From: Amylostereum areolatum
Lineage: Eukaryota > Basidiomycota > Agaricomycetes > Russulales > Stereaceae
Reading direction: 5' to 3'
DNA: 64,000 bases
Assembly (NCBI GenBank): GCA_012932865.1
Contig: SAXG01000001.1
Span: 1,849,693-1,913,692, forward strand
In this document: positions 27,021-40,070 of the stretch, in pieces
How the letters are laid out: each line of letters opens with the position of its first letter
Position numbering within the stretch: position 1 is the stretch's first letter
The notes under the pieces: model-generated
The model's database searches: none
The model's input: only the letters and a program-made list of their open reading frames with translations
What the model was told of the DNA's origin: nothing
Program-made: the position numbers and the translations under genes

Positions 27021-28784
27021 GGAGAGAACAACGGAAACGGTTCTTGGGGGGGGGGGGGCGTATAAGGAAAGACTGGAAGATGCTGCTTGATATTACTTGA
27101 CCAGTGCCCACCTTTATACTACATCGGAGGCTCGACGTGTGCCTGAGCCGTGGAAGTCGGTCTCAGGCTCTCAGCGGCTGCATCCCCAGGGCCCAGCTCA
27201 AAACGTTTTGATTTTAACAAAGTTGATTCAAGGATGTACAAGCGCTCACGAGCGACGTAAAAATCCCCTGCCCGCATTCTTCAGCTGTACACTTACTATT
27301 GGGTACTGAGATATTCGTTCTTGCAACTGGGGTGGGAGAGGGGGGGGCCCGGGGGGAGGGGGGAGGACATCTCACTGTTCAGTGACGAACCTTCACGGTC
27401 CTCCAGCTTCCGGTCTAGCATCCGGCCGGGAACCGAAATGTATATTTCCCGATGAGTGGGTCCGCATTCCTGTGTTGTCCAGCAAACAGACGCCAGTTTA
27501 CAATGTACCACACGGCCACATGGCATCGATCAGCGCCAGCCTCCATCAGCCCATCCATCGAACTTGAAGAAACATAACGCCGGAGGTCGTCTCCCAGGCA
27601 CATAGGGCCTGGCACTTGTGGGTCTGATGTGGGTCCTTATGTGTCCATTTGTAAGCCTTTGCGGGACTAGAAACATAAGACCACAAAGGAACGTACTCCA
27701 CAGACCATCGGCGCGAGTCTCAGTGCAAGACCTCTATGGGTCGTCGAGAAGCTGTGGGAAAACCCAAGGATACTCTGAGGAGGATATATTGCATGTATAT
27801 TGGAGAGGTACCTCAGCGTCTGAAAAAAGTTTGCAGCTTCCTTCCAAGGCTTGCTGCTGCTTACTGCTCCCACGTATTGTTCGGATGAACGTCCGTAGGA
27901 AGATCAGCTGCCCGTGGAAGGGAGGTCGTTGGGCCTATCGACGCGGCTGCCAGCTGGCGCATACTTAACACGGTCGCATTCTTACTTGATCGTCCTGCTG
28001 CATACCAAGTTAATAACCACAAACCATCACAGTAGTTAGGCAACACGCGTACTTACATTCATTTCCGGGCACGCAAAGTGAAAGACGTGATAATGGTGCT
28101 TGCGATCAGCGCCTCCGCCCGAACAAGAATGAAGATGAGCGCCACGAGGTTGCCCAACCGTCAGGAAAACACTTTGCGATGATGTTTCTGATTCTGCAAA
28201 ATTGTCGCGAAGGTACTTCCTACTTACTCACGTCAAAAAGTGGCCGACGGTAAATTCTGCCACCATGTTTTACGGACGATAATTCCCGAATAGGGCCCCC
28301 AAATCGGCGAGCAGGTAAACGGTGGATCTGCTGATTTCAGTCTGACACAGAATTCAAAAAGATGAGGATCACTGAAAGCCCTACCTAGACAAGAGGCAAG
28401 CGAAGTATGTGATTGATATTGAGCCTTTCCTCGAGCGAGAAAAACGTCAGGACGGATTCGATAGCATCGTGACGAGTGCATCGCCCCCATACAACATCCG
28501 ATTGTAAGTTCCGATGCCACGTCCAAAGGGTGGTAAACGAGAGGTGTTCCAAAGAGTCGACGGTCATTGCTATTGAGAGAATCGTCAATCGATGGTGGTT
28601 GGTGGAAGAAGAGAAGCGGAGCAAGGGCCACACGCTGGCAAAACGAGTCACGAGATCGCGCTAGACGCGTCGCGAGCCAAGCCAAACAAAGTCCCTTTCT
28701 TTCTACCACCACCACTCCCACCGTTTCGGGTCCGAACACGCGCTTTCGCCTCCCCACATCTCTAAACCTACATACTCATTGACC
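27021..28784. other. intergenic region between divergent GH16 and NSE4
   Basis: 1.76 kb with only short unconvincing frames. It contains poly-G tracts (about 27047-27058 and 27336-27364). No repeat or RNA gene recognised. Confidence 0.5.
27113..27118 (-). promoter_or_regulatory. TATA box of GH16 gene
   Basis: Minus-strand TATAAA about 95 nt upstream of the ATG at 27020. A run of at least a dozen G residues (about 27047-27058) lies between it and the gene. Confidence 0.45.
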
Positions 28785-30098
28785 ATGGCCGACTCTGACT
28801 ACGAGATGGGGGGCAGCCCTCGGAAAAACGGCATGGTCTATGACCCAGACCACGACCCGGAGCAGAAACGCGCCCTACGCAAGCAGTACCGAGGCCTAAA
28901 TCAAGATGAGCATGGTGCGCCCTTTTCCCAGCCAAAAGAGACTTTCTGTGACGTGAAACGTGCACAGGTAACACAATAAAGACATCGGACGTTACAACCG
29001 AGCAGTTATTGGAAAGGGTCCATCGGTCAGATCAACTCTTCCAACAAGGTGCGCCATAGCTTGGGCTTTGTCTTCCCTCGTACTCAAAAGGCATTTTTTG
29101 CTACTAGTGCTCGCGCCCCAGGAAGCCACCCTGGACTCCAACTTCCTCCTCACCGCGTCGAACATGGGTGCCGCGAAGGCCCGCGCCATGAAGGCAGGCG
29201 GAAGCGCCTTCGACGTCGACGACTTCATCTCCAAATTGATCACCTATATGGGCGGTAGGACGGCGAACGGGGACGACTCTGACGAAGAGAACCCGGAAGC
29301 GAGCGCCAGCCCTCTCGACTGGGAGAAAATAGGACGCAAGGCTCTGGCGAAGAGCCGACGAGTGCCTGCCATGGACTTCATGTGGGTATTAGCTCCCAGA
29401 TCGACGCAATCTCGTGGCTGACCCGCTTCCAGGCTCGGACCTCTCTTGATAGAGCAGAAGAAGCGTGCCGTGGGCAAGCGCGCCAAGCTGGAGAAGAACA
29501 AAGAGGACGAGCGGAAGCCACAAGAAGTCAAAGAAGACGACATTCAGCGCTCAGAGAACGAGACGACGAAGCATGTCATCACAGTGCGTGCACCTCGGTG
29601 CTGTCTTTTTACTTCCATGGTCCTGACCATGTATTGTCTAGATACGAGAACTTCTCGAGGGAGAAGGCGCCATCAACCTCTTCGAGTTTATTATCAACCC
29701 GCACGACTTCGCACAGTCCGTCGAAAACCTGTTCTACCTGTCTTTCCTTATACGAGACGGTGTATGCGCACTGCAAATCGACGCGGAAAGCGAATGGGAG
29801 CCCCGGATCTGTGCGTACTATTTCACCGTGCCGACTTCACGCGCGTAGCTCACTCCTCGACACAGACATATGTGAAGCACCCTCACAATCCGACTACGAC
29901 GAAGGCCTGAAGAAGCAGCAGCTAGTTCTCGAGCTCGACATGGAGACATGGGAGGTGCGCTTTTCTTCGACCATCGTCACATCAACTCGCTTTGACCAGG
30001 GCCCACAGACAGCCATACGGGAATTCAACATCACAGCGCCAAAGATCCCCCAACGACCCAAATCGAAGGAAAACATCGGTAACAAGTGGTACGGTTGA
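28785..30098 (+). CDS. NSE4: SMC5/6 complex kleisin subunit NSE4
   Basis: Exons 28785-28914, 28968-29048, 29108-29381, 29433-29583, 29642-29810, 29866-29954 and 30000-30098 give 330 residues. Family features are DPEQKRALRKQYRGL near the N-terminus, the helix carrying LLERVHRSDQLFQQ, DWEKIGRKALAKSRRVPAMD in the middle, and the C-terminal winged-helix segment FEFIINPHDFAQSVENLFYLSFLIRDG. The protein then ends in EFNITAPKIPQRPKSKENIG. NSE4 is the delta-kleisin linking SMC5 and SMC6 heads and acts in recombinational repair. The last acceptor could instead be at 30009, shortening the protein by three residues. Confidence 0.9.
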
Positions 30099-30462
30099 TC
30101 TCGCTGGCCGTTTAGGACTTGTTCTCTTGGGTTTCCCTGTACGCCGTACACTCCTTTCTAGTCTACCCACCACCATACTAGCTGTATATTGTGTCCTATA
30201 TCTCGTCGTGAATGCTCACCATTTCACTTTCCAATCCTGTCTGACTTGGCCTCATCAAACGTTCGTGGATGCAAGGTGGCAAAAACCCCGTTGGTATACG
30301 GCCCAAGGGGGCACTTTTGTCTCGAAGCTACATAGCTGAACAGGATACAGCAGAATAATACAGATACATCTCGAAGTGCAGGGAAAGCAAAGGACGACGT
30401 CATAAAACCCTCCAAAAAATCGCGCAAGAAAGAAAAAAAAACCCGAGCCATATCCACCCTGG
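30099..30462. other. intergenic region between convergent genes
   Basis: 364 bp holding the 3' ends of NSE4 and the GH17 gene. An A-rich run at about 30429-30441 (plus strand) could be part of a 3' end. Confidence 0.4.
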
Positions 30463-31832
30463 TCAACAGGACGTTCTCGGGGCAAATGGGAACTTGACCT
30501 TGCCATTGTCGTTATAGATACCATAGCCCGGCTCCTGGTCGTCGGAGTAGATGTGCGCGAACCAGCCGATGCCGCCTCCAACGACGGCCTTGAGGTCGGT
30601 GCAGTGCGAATCCAGAAGCTTGTAGTATGCCTGGCAATGAATGCGGATCAGTACAGGCGGCGCTCGTGGCGCGGAAAGACCCACCTGTTCGTTGGGAATG
30701 TTCGCGACGGCACTTGGACTGTTAGGTTGGACACCGTCTGAGGTAACCGACGGCCATCCGTTCTACATGGCAGGGTTAATCAGGAAATCGGCACCCCAAT
30801 CCCAAGACGGCACGTACTTCGTCGAAGTACATCTTCTTCCCTTTGCCGTGAGGCGATGAACCAATTGAGGTCGTTCTCCACCAAAGGCCACGCCTTGTCA
30901 CCGGTTGACGCCGTTTGTGCGAAGAACGGCAGCATATGGATGTTGATAAGTCGATCGCGTCCAGCACGTTCTGGGCAGCCGCCCCTCTCCTGGTACCCAT
31001 ATGCGAGCTCGCTCACGGTCACGGGGATCTTCAAGCTTGCCAGATTACTCTTCGCAGCCTTCACTTGCGCGGTGAGGTCGTTCGGGCTGAGTACGTCGTC
31101 GAAGAGGGGCTCGGAGCCGAACTGCACGCCACGGGTGACGAAGGGGGCTTTCGGGTTTGAATGCAGAGTATTGAACAGAGCATCACGGCGTCCCTTCCAG
31201 AGGTCGTCGCCGTCAAACCCGAACTACATAAGAAAGAAGGTTCGTCAGCCTCTGTAGCAAGAGGAGTGGTGGCCAAGGGTCAGACACACCCATACAAGCG
31301 CATGAACTCCGAGAGTGTTTTCCCAGGCCGCCTCGATGATGTCGTCGCTATATGACGCCCCAGTTAGATTGTTGAACTACGCGGGACGAACGGACAAAGG
31401 TGCTCACTAGAAACCATCACGGTCACAAGCACCGTAAAGCCGCACGTAACGCCCCTTGAACGTCTCCCGAATGTCCTTGAACTCGCGCTTGAGTTGCGGA
31501 AAGGCTCTGACCTAGCGAACATACAAGCATACAAACACCGATCAGGACGATCGGGCTGATTGTAGAACTGAAAAGGGGGAAAAAACTGACAAGCAGTGAC
31601 CTCGTAACTGAAGCCCACAAACGCGTACTCGTTCGCGGGGTTGCACCACCATTTTGAGTTGTCTGCCGGCAGAGTGGACGGTTTCTTGAAGCCCAGGGAA
31701 GGATAGCAGGACGCGGCGGCGACGGATTCATTCGTCGGGGACGATACAGAAGTTTGAAGAGGGAAGGACTGCCACGAAACCAGCATGGAGGAGTGAGAGG
31801 AGCACCGCCGAGAGGGTGACGAAGGGGGCCAT
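30463..31832 (-). pseudogene. Secreted glycoside hydrolase family 17-like glucanase, multiple frame breaks
   Basis: Exons 31832-31591, 31511-31408, 31347-31290, 31223-30818, 30762-30685 and 30630-30463. If the breaks are ignored the protein is about 350 residues. It starts with signal peptide MAPFVTLSAVLLSLLHAGFVA. GH17-type segments are FVGFSYEVTACQ, GRYVRLYGACDRDGF, VTVSELAYGYQERGG, INIHMLPFF, GKKMYFDENGWPS and GGGIGWFAHIYSDDQEPGYG. Expected role: exo-beta-1,3-glucanase of the cell wall. Frame steps: +1 at about 31768, +1 at about 31500, then +1 at about 30980, -1 at about 30948 and +1 at about 30850. Splice phases fit only after this correction. All key segments are intact, so it is either a working gene with assembly errors or a very recent pseudogene. 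Confidence 0.75.
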
Positions 31833-32716
31833 TGCGGGGTGGGAGGATCTGGCGGGGCGGTGGACCAGAGCCAGCGCACGCCGGTATTTATACAAGGACT
31901 ACGGAGAGAACAAAAGGACAAGACAGCCCCGAGAACGCGAGCGGCGAGCGCGTACCTAAGTAAAGGGGGACCCATTTGGGTTTGAACTGGCCTTCGCACC
32001 ATTCCGACGTCGGCCGCCTGAAACATCGAGCTCTGGGCGGCAAGCTCAAAGCTGCAGACGCGTGCTCGGCGCTCCTCCACCATGCGCGTGGAAGAATCAG
32101 CGAGGATCTCCGAGCGAACCGAGCCACGAGCATCATGAGCGATTCAGACACCGAACGTATTCATTCCTTGAGATAAGATCGTCGTCCGACGTGCGGTCGC
32201 ATCAGTCAACACCGAATCGTCGCGAACGCAGCGTGGACATACCATCTTCTGGCAGGGTGGAGTGAGCTTCAGCTTCGGCGATGGACGCACGTGCACATAG
32301 ACAAATCGCAGAGAACTTCGAAAATGTGAGGAAGAGGAAAAGACGATGCCGCGATAACCTCCCTAGGCGCCGAACGGCTTTCCTCACGCGCTCTCAGTCG
32401 TTCCTCTGCTCAAGGCCCCGTCCCTCCAACCTCACCCTGGACGCTCATCAGACCTACTCGAATGGCGTGGCCTCGTAGCCACATGACCCAACGTCGTGAG
32501 TACGAACCCCTGTAAACTCACGCACGCCTTCGTACATCGGTCCATCTGCATCTGCATCCATCCAATAAAGCCACTGGTCAATGGCTTCTATAGCACTGTG
32601 TGAAACGTAGCAAACTCTGTCACGGGATGTCGGACGGGTGCAGGCCCAACGGTAACATTCCTGGGTCCCTCAGAGCCCCCCTCTCCCAAGTCGTCCTCCC
32701 GAGCTAAAAAGTGTGT
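31833..32716. other. intergenic region, nothing seen
   Basis: 884 bp upstream of the GH17 gene and downstream of the gelsolin gene. Only short frames without coding character. Confidence 0.5.
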
Positions 32717-35700
32717 TCAGCACGCGACCCGCAAACTCAATACACAGAGAAGACCACGAACATGATCATCCGCCTCTGCCAGCGCGACGAGGTTCATGTG
32801 GTCCGGGGTCTGCTCTTCATTCTGACACAATACACGTTTAAGTGGAACGGGCGGGCGACGATGGCTTGTGTGTCTTACCAGAGCTTCCTCACTGAGGTCG
32901 CGGAAATGGAAGCGCAGTTCTGCGGGGATACGTGAAGGCAGAACGATGGCGTGAACGGGTGGCGTGAACGGCCGCATCGGCGATAGACGCTCCGCCACTG
33001 CCTGTCCCAGATGTCAGACAGGTGAAATGAGAAGCAGAAGGGAGAAATAAGCTTACTCTGGCAGCGGCCAGAGCGATGCGGATATCCTGCCGCTGTCCGC
33101 GCGCATCCTTGCCCACAAGAACGAACAGCTCCCATGTACAGTCGATCACGAACACAGACGACTGCAAGCGCGTCGCAGATATTGACGTCACCCGCGTCAA
33201 CTATCCAGGAAATCCCTGTCAGCTCAAACCGCTTGGGATAAATCTGACACAACGCACCGGCGTATTTCCCTTGTTGTTGTCGACGCACCAGACACGAGGA
33301 TCGTACAAATCACGACTATTCGGCCGCCATTTCCAATAATCGGCTTTGGCATACTCTCGGTCCCCGAGCATCATCCAGAACATCTCGTCATCGTCGCTCT
33401 CACCCTCGACCAGTTCAACGACTGACGCATCGTCGGTGGTCAACAGCCGCGCATACGCCAATGCTGCCTCGCGTTCTTCATTGAGCGAACCACGACCGTA
33501 CCAGACGTACGACGAGCCCAATAAAGTGATGCAATAACTAAAGCCCGAACATAAGTTTGCGATGCTCTGCATGGGCCATATCAGCTCGAGGCCAAAAACA
33601 TATGTATACTGGCCCACGAACCAGATCGTGTTCGTCAATGAAGATATTGCTATCAACGGTCCGCACAAGGTGCATCGTTGTGTTTTCCGAGCTCCAATGC
33701 GAACGACTGCCTTGACGGATAGGCTAGCCTGCCACCGAGCGCGCGTACCAACTCCGAGGGTTCTGAGCACTGCACACTATCAATCTATACAATGAAAGGG
33801 GGAAACACCATGAGCAAACCATCCGATCAACCGACGGTAAAGGTTGTTCACCAAAGGCGATCCATAACGCCTCGCCATCCCACTCAACTTCTGCTGTTCG
33901 AGATCGCCCGCCGTGCTTTGCTTCCCGCGCCAGCCCCAGACCTTCGTCGTGACCAAACCATTCGACTTCGATTTGAAGCGGTGAACGACAGCCAGCACCT
34001 CGTTCTCGTAGAATATATCCGTATTCTGGGCTAAGGTTACAGCCGTAGCACCGGTGATTACCATAACATCGACGGAAATCGTCTGTATATCAGACTCCGG
34101 GGAGAGTGTGAAAGAGGGTATATTGATGATTGCGTCGATGTCAATAGCGGGAAGCGGAGGGTCGACATGTTCTGCCAAACCCATGTTAGATGTCACGAAA
34201 ATGTCCACGCGCATGCACCACTTACGAATGATCACCGTCTTACTCTGAGTCTGTGGCTTTGCTTCGACCACCTCCGGAAGCTTCTCAGGCGCTGCTGGCT
34301 TGCTATTGGCCATAAGCACAGGACGTTCAGAAATAGCAGGAACTACGTCCTCGACAACAGGGGCAGGGACCTTCCTCGCCAATGTCGCCGCAGGTGTAGG
34401 GACCTCCTTCAGCACTGGCATCGCAGAAAACCTATCATAGCTCGACCTTCTTCTCTCCATAGGCGGCGCGTGAAGGACATCCGGGCGAGTCCCAGGCACC
34501 GTTGAAGGCAAATCAACCTTCAACGGCGGAGAAGAAAGCAGTGGAGACGGACTAGTGGACTCAGGGGAAGGTAATGAGTCCTGCTTCTCATGGAGAATTT
34601 GCGCGACGTCCATGACAGTGGCCCGGTTCCCGGTGCTGGGTATACGTGAATGACGCCGGGGAGAACGAGACGGTCCGGGTTTTGAGGGCGCCTCTGACGG
34701 CGTAGTGGCAAGTCCAGGAAGGGCCTGAGCACCGATCATGCTTTTCCCCTCTTGTTTCGACTCGGAGGGTGGCGTAGGTTTGCCAACGGACTTCACACCA
34801 AGCAGCGATTGGCCTCCCCAGCGATCCGCGACTCCACCACGCTGGGGGGCTGCATCCTTTGGGGGTATAGGCGAAGGAGAGGGTGCGTCTAGCTTGGGTG
34901 TAGGTGCATTCGACACCGCGGGGGTCGCTGCGGCTGGGCTAGGGGAAATCGTCCGCGAGGCCTGAGAAGGGGACCTCGAGGCACTTAGTTGCTGCGGCAC
35001 CTCATCGGCACGAGGATTGGGCGTGGTCTTGAGCTCCGGCTCGACGTCCTTAAAAGTCACAGTCCCCGTCTTCTTCTTCTTGGGTCTCTTCGCTCTGTCC
35101 TTCGTAAGCTGAAAACGTGAAAACGCACACCAAAATCCAGGTCATTCAAAGAAATGAGAGAAGGAAAAAATGCCCGGCGAGCAGGCGAAAGCACAGAGAG
35201 AGCGAATAGATTAAGCATTCAATATGCAACGTATACTACCAGGAAGGACGCACATGGCTCAGAGGCTTCCCAGACAGCGGCAGCTCCGAAGGCCGTGTCC
35301 CTCCATCGCCCCTATTCCTGGCACCATTGGCGCGCAACCCATATCCGTCTGTATCGTGTCTGGAGGACGAAGGCGTGACGGGTCGAGAGTGAGATGAAGG
35401 GGTCGCCGGCCGCGAATGCGCGGAGGGAGTACCAGGACGGGAGTAGGATGTGGACGAAGTTGGCGCTGGATCATCCCCCGTCTTCATAGGCTTGATGTAT
35501 GAAATCATCGTCGACGAAGAGCCCAACGAACGTCGTTTGCTAGAGGAAGAACTTGACTCTGTGGTCACGCTCTTGGCTGAAGAAACATGGGTGCTGCCTG
35601 TATGCATTGCAGACAACGCAGGCACCGACGGTGCCTTTCGAAGTGACCTCCCCGTAGGTTCTGGCTCAATAGGCTTCGCCACGTGAGGGGTGTCATCGAC

Positions 35701-37235
35701 AGTCCTCGCTTTTGGTGACGCTACTGACTTCGGGGCGACAGGGGGACTGGGTGCTGGCGCGGAGGACTCTGACTTCCACCGATCGGCAACTGAGGAAAGA
35801 CGTTTCCCGCCGGTCGCACTCGTCCGTGTAATTTCCGGAACGGGCGGTCTGTTGTTATTCGAGGCAGCTTCCAGCTGACTACTTGCCTGGACAATGGACT
35901 GGACAAATCCACGCCCTTTCAACCGACTGATACTAGGCGTCGGCTCTTTGGGCCCGGTCGAAGTGCGAAGAAATGCAGGAGATGGTGATGGTGACGAGGA
36001 CACCTTGGGGAATGAACGAAGGAGGTTTGGCTGCAGGTGGAACTGGTCGTGCCAAAGAAGGCGTCGGGACGGACGCAACCCTGGTGGGCAGCGACACGGG
36101 CGGCTTCGGCGAATATGAAGGAAATGATGGTTTGCTGCTCACAGGCGGTGAGACGGACACCGTCGGAGGCTTGCTGTACGGCTTAGGTGATGTCGGTGTA
36201 GGAAAGTTTTCGAAGGTGGCTGACCGAGGTGTGAGAGGAAGTGAAGGCTCCGCTGAGCGAGGTGTGATGGGACGCAGTGGTTCTGGCCTTGAGCTCAACG
36301 AAGAAGACTGTGCAGTGGATCGAACCGGGGCGGAACCAGTAGGGGTGCTCATGGTCCGCGTTCGAGGGACATCCCGTCCATTGCCGTTCGTCTTCTGAGG
36401 CTGCACAGAATGCTGTTCGACATGCTCCATGTAGCGTTTAAATGCCGGCGAGTTCGAGGAGGTGCTCATCCTTCTTTCCCTAATCGGCTCAAGATCCGTG
36501 TGTTGACCATTGGTTGTTGTACTGGTGCTATCGTGCGCCGAACGATCAGGCGTAGGAGAAGGGGGAGGACGTCCTTTGGCCGCGAGACCTGGCATGGCAA
36601 CGCCTCCACGTCCGAATATAGGATGGGGGGAGGTAATATGGGTACGTTGTTCAAATTGGGTCGGATCGTGGGCATCTTGTTGTGGGGCATGCTTGTTAAG
36701 ACGAGGTCCAGTTGCGCGACCACCAATGAAGGCGGCGAGAGACACGGGCTCCAGCCTGTTCGACGATACGGGTGCCTTGGGCGCGAGCTTTGGAGAGATG
36801 GGGGAACGGGATCGCGGGATAGGACTGACTGGCTCGGGAAGGGGGCTGCTCGACCTTCCGATGAGCTTTTGGAGAGCTTCGTCTTGGCCTTGTTGCCTGT
36901 CCACCATACCATCGGGGGTTTCGGAGGTTTGTGAAGAGCTCCGGGGTGCTATAGAGTACTGTGTGAGCCAGGCCACTTCTCAACGGCAGCAAGGGTGCCA
37001 ATCTACTTTACCTGGCTCTGGCGTAGACAAACGACTGGCATATCCTGCACTTCGTCCTCACCCTGGCGAGACGTGACGCCTGAATCTCCTTCTCAAGTCG
37101 TCGATGTTCCTCTTCCTCATCTGCGTCTACCTGGCGCTGCATGGCCTTGATCTTCTGCGTCCATTCGGCGAGCCCGGCCTCCGGCTTGCCAGGGAGCGAG
37201 AATTGACGAGAAGAAGGGCGAGAGGGTATTTCCAT
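32717..37235 (-). CDS. DUF4045-gelsolin actin-binding protein, three apparent +1 frame breaks
   Basis: Exons 37235-37062, 36958-35254, 35108-34226, 34171-33852, 33784-33622, 33566-33230, 33161-33057, 33001-32879 and 32821-32717, about 1303 residues once three single-base steps are allowed. The N-terminus (AEWTQKIKAMQRQVDADEEE, then EIQASRLAR) is the DUF4045 start. About 800 residues of Ser/Pro-rich disorder follow, with repeats such as HSRPATPSSHSRPVTPSS. The C-terminal 350 residues are gelsolin-like: ENEVLAVVHRFKSKSNGLVT, NLCSGFSYCITLLGSSYVWYG, the acidic DDDEMFWMMLG, and TWELFVLVGKDARGQRQDIR. This arrangement is known from fungi and implies actin binding. Frame steps are near 36009, 33720 and 33255. 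Exon lengths modulo three agree with exactly one extra base in each of those exons. Confidence 0.8.
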
Positions 37236-37670
37236 GTCGAAGGGATATGTGTGGCCAATGGGTTAAAAGAAGATCGTTAGGATGTCGAGAGGGTTGAGAG
37301 GCATAGTAGAGATCGCCTAGGCGAGACCCCTGTTGTGGTTGCGAGAAGAGGGCAAACCTCCGCCGCGCCGACGACACACGCTGGGAACACGCGCGTCACT
37401 CGCGCCTCGCCGACCTCCTCAATCTGAATCTGAACGCCTCAACCCAACAGGACATCGGATCTCCACACTTTACGATGTTTCCTGTGCACCCCCATCATTC
37501 TCAAGGCGATATCACGAATGCAACCTTACACAGCTCAGCTCAGACTAGTAAAATGAAACTACTTGTATATATATGTATGGCTACAGTCCGCACTCGAACG
37601 TCCAGATCGAAGCATCGTCAAGCAAACTCGTTCACCAAACAAGGAACGCGTGTGACTACGCGAATAACTC
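37236..37670. other. intergenic region, nothing seen
   Basis: 435 bp between two minus-strand genes; promoter of the gelsolin gene. No distinct element. Confidence 0.4.
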
Positions 37671-38631
37671 TCACGCGAAAACAACGAACGCCGAAGCGAG
37701 CGTCACTAGCGACACTGCCAATGAGCTAACCGGGAACGATGCGAAAGCACCGTCAGAGTTTGAGGTGCTCAAGCCCGCAGCAGTCTGCGAAACATCTGAC
37801 ACATTGGCGCCATCTATCATAGGGTGCATGCTAAGCACGGAATGAAGCGCGAGGAGTAAGACCACGTACTGGTGAAATTAGCACCGCATTCTCCCTGGAT
37901 GGTCCGTTTTGGCATTCGAATCGAAGAGTACTAGGGAAGTTCGTGTTGAGAACGTTGTACGCCTGCTTTCCACAGTTGGTGCAGAGGGGGGTGAGAGGGA
38001 GCGACGAATTGGCGATGCCTCCTCCGATAATCTGCAATACGATCTGCGGGAGGACTGTTGGCAGAGAGGGTACCGACAGAATCTTGAACGGTATTCAGGA
38101 GGTCGGTGACGCAAAGGTCGGTCGACGTGTTGCTATAAAGCCGTGAGGAGATGATATACCAAAAGAACAACGATACACACTTCTTCAAGCAAACGAGCTG
38201 ACGAGCGGTGGGATAATATTGCTGCACAGTAGCCGTGACCTCGCTGATGGAATCATTGTTGAGTCCGAGAGATGCGAGATCAGTGGAGCAACCCGATGCG
38301 ACATCGTTGACGAGGGAAGCAAGCTGGTCGTTGGTGCAAGCTTGCTGGCTGCACAAGCCCTTCAACCAAGTATTCAGGGGGGAGACGAGGGATGTGTTGC
38401 CGTTCGAAAGAGCAGGGACGAAGCCGGCTGAGTCCAGCAGCATTAATGCACTCTCCTTCTGAGGAAGTCGCAATGCCAAGGATGGCAGACTGACACTGCG
38501 ATGAAATGCTATAGGGGACAGATGAGTGGGTTAGACAGGCGCAAGGTTAACCAAATGAGAACGCACTTTTGGGCAGAAACAGAAACGGCGGAGCCAGCAA
38601 TAAACACGAGGGTGGCAAGGGAAGCAAACAT
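37671..38631 (-). CDS. GPI-anchored secreted cysteine-containing protein (possibly DUF7729-type), frame breaks
   Basis: Exons approximately 38631-38567, 38508-38181, 38132-37870 and 37830-37671. Signal peptide MFASLATLVFIAGSAVSVSAQ. A domain with regularly placed cysteines follows (SSQCQSAILG, GECINAAG, WLKGLCSQQACTNDQLA, VASGCSTDLASLG, QLVCLKK, DLCVTDLL, PLCTNCGKQAY, GECGANFT). It ends with SDVSQTAAG, a Ser/Gly stalk and a hydrophobic tail (LAVSLVTLASAFVVFA), implying a GPI anchor. From memory this resembles a family of Agaricomycete surface proteins of unknown function. The frame steps +1 at about 38426 and 38040, with further steps between 37940 and 37880, so the third exon is poorly resolved. 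Confidence 0.6.
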
Positions 38632-40070
38632 TGTGAAGATGAACGGGAGACCAAGACCTGCTGTGGGGAAATGAAGGAGTACGAAGGGATCTGTTCCATC
38701 TCCAAGGGCTTTATACTCGTCAAGGCACAGCATACACTTTTGATGTCAGATGGCTTCCGTAATCCCCTCCTGACCTTCATGAATCAATTATCATTTATCA
38801 ACCTCGCCGCGAACGCGAGCGCCTTTCTTGTTGTTCCCTACACCGGCCTCACCGCCCGTTCTCCACAAAGTATCCACCAGGCGATACAGCGGCACTCACC
38901 GGCAGGACCGCAAGTACTGCTCGGCTTTCTTGATTTTTCTCTCAGGTCTCTTAGCTCACTCCTCGCCCAATGACCAAAATTCGACCTCAAGCGCCGTCAG
39001 ATTGGTCATAACAGGCCGGCGCGTTGTTCATCATGCATCAGTACGTGGGCGTCGACTGAAAAGAAGCCTTGTATATAGGTATAGGTACAGGCATAAGCCG
39101 TCAGAGACGTGCAGATCCGCAATCACAAACTGATAGCGAGTGCGTGTAAGTACGTGCGTGGTATGTCGGCCTTGTTTATCCTGCGATACTTGCTGTCATA
39201 GCAAATGTTGAACACTGAATACTAGTTAGTAAATAAGGCCATGAGCGCCGGCACGAACGATGTCAAAGCTGTGTCTACGAAGTGATCAGATTGAAATGCC
39301 CACAACTCCTTCATCCGATCGCTTGTTCAATGAAGGTGTGCGAAAAGTCTTGTCTCTTCCTCGATCGACAACCAAGTCCATTTACGTATCTCTGTGTCAT
39401 GCAGTCACGCAGTGGCAACGACCTCAGACGTCTGCCAGCGTCTGCCCCAGCGGAAAGGTCTCGCAAATCGAAATCGATCGGGGATAACTATAAGTGTACA
39501 TGTAAGTAGGTGACATCCGAAACTAGTCGGCCAGTTCAGCTTCGAGAGTTTGGTAGCCTGCGGCGTCGAGTACATGGCTGAAGCCAATTGAAGTAGAATA
39601 CTACTGAAAATTGAACGCGTATCATAAACGTACAGGAACTAGACTCAGTTGTCCAGGCACGCGGCCACAGCCGAAGCGAAATGGACCAGGATGGTCCATG
39701 AACAATGGTCCTGGAGTCGTTCCCGGGAGTAATCGATCAAAGCCCGTCAATGTTCCGGCTGGGCCCACTGGTCGACGCTTCTGCATCGGTACAGATGGCG
39801 TATCTAGAGGATGCTCCAGTTGGATAAGTACCACTACACTTACACCAGTGAAGCCTGCCAGTGGCAGTGCCACTGTGCCAGGGCATGTTTTCGAGCCCGG
39901 CGGCGGACCGGTTTCGCTGATTTCAGCCATGATGGTATGCATGAAATAGCAGCAAACAGCTCTCCGAACCTCTCTCCATCTACACGCCTTCCATATATTC
40001 CCCCTCCCCTCCCTTTTCACCCTCCCTTTTATCAACCCGTCCTTTGTCTTCTGATTTTTTGCCATCTCTT
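38632..40070. other. intergenic region, nothing seen
   Basis: 1.44 kb between divergent genes. On the minus strand a TATAAA lies at about 38709-38714, near 80 nt from the secreted-protein start, and may be its TATA box. Pyrimidine-rich sequence precedes the ATG at 40071. Confidence 0.4.

Noticed and set aside
28233..28757. 174-codon minus-strand frame upstream of NSE4
   Set aside because: No recognisable motif, mixed composition, and it overlaps the probable NSE4 promoter and 5' leader.
36480..37076. Frames in the plus direction over the gelsolin gene, one with Gly-rich repeats
   Set aside because: They are antisense to the DUF4045-gelsolin Pro/Ser-rich exon and have no independent support.
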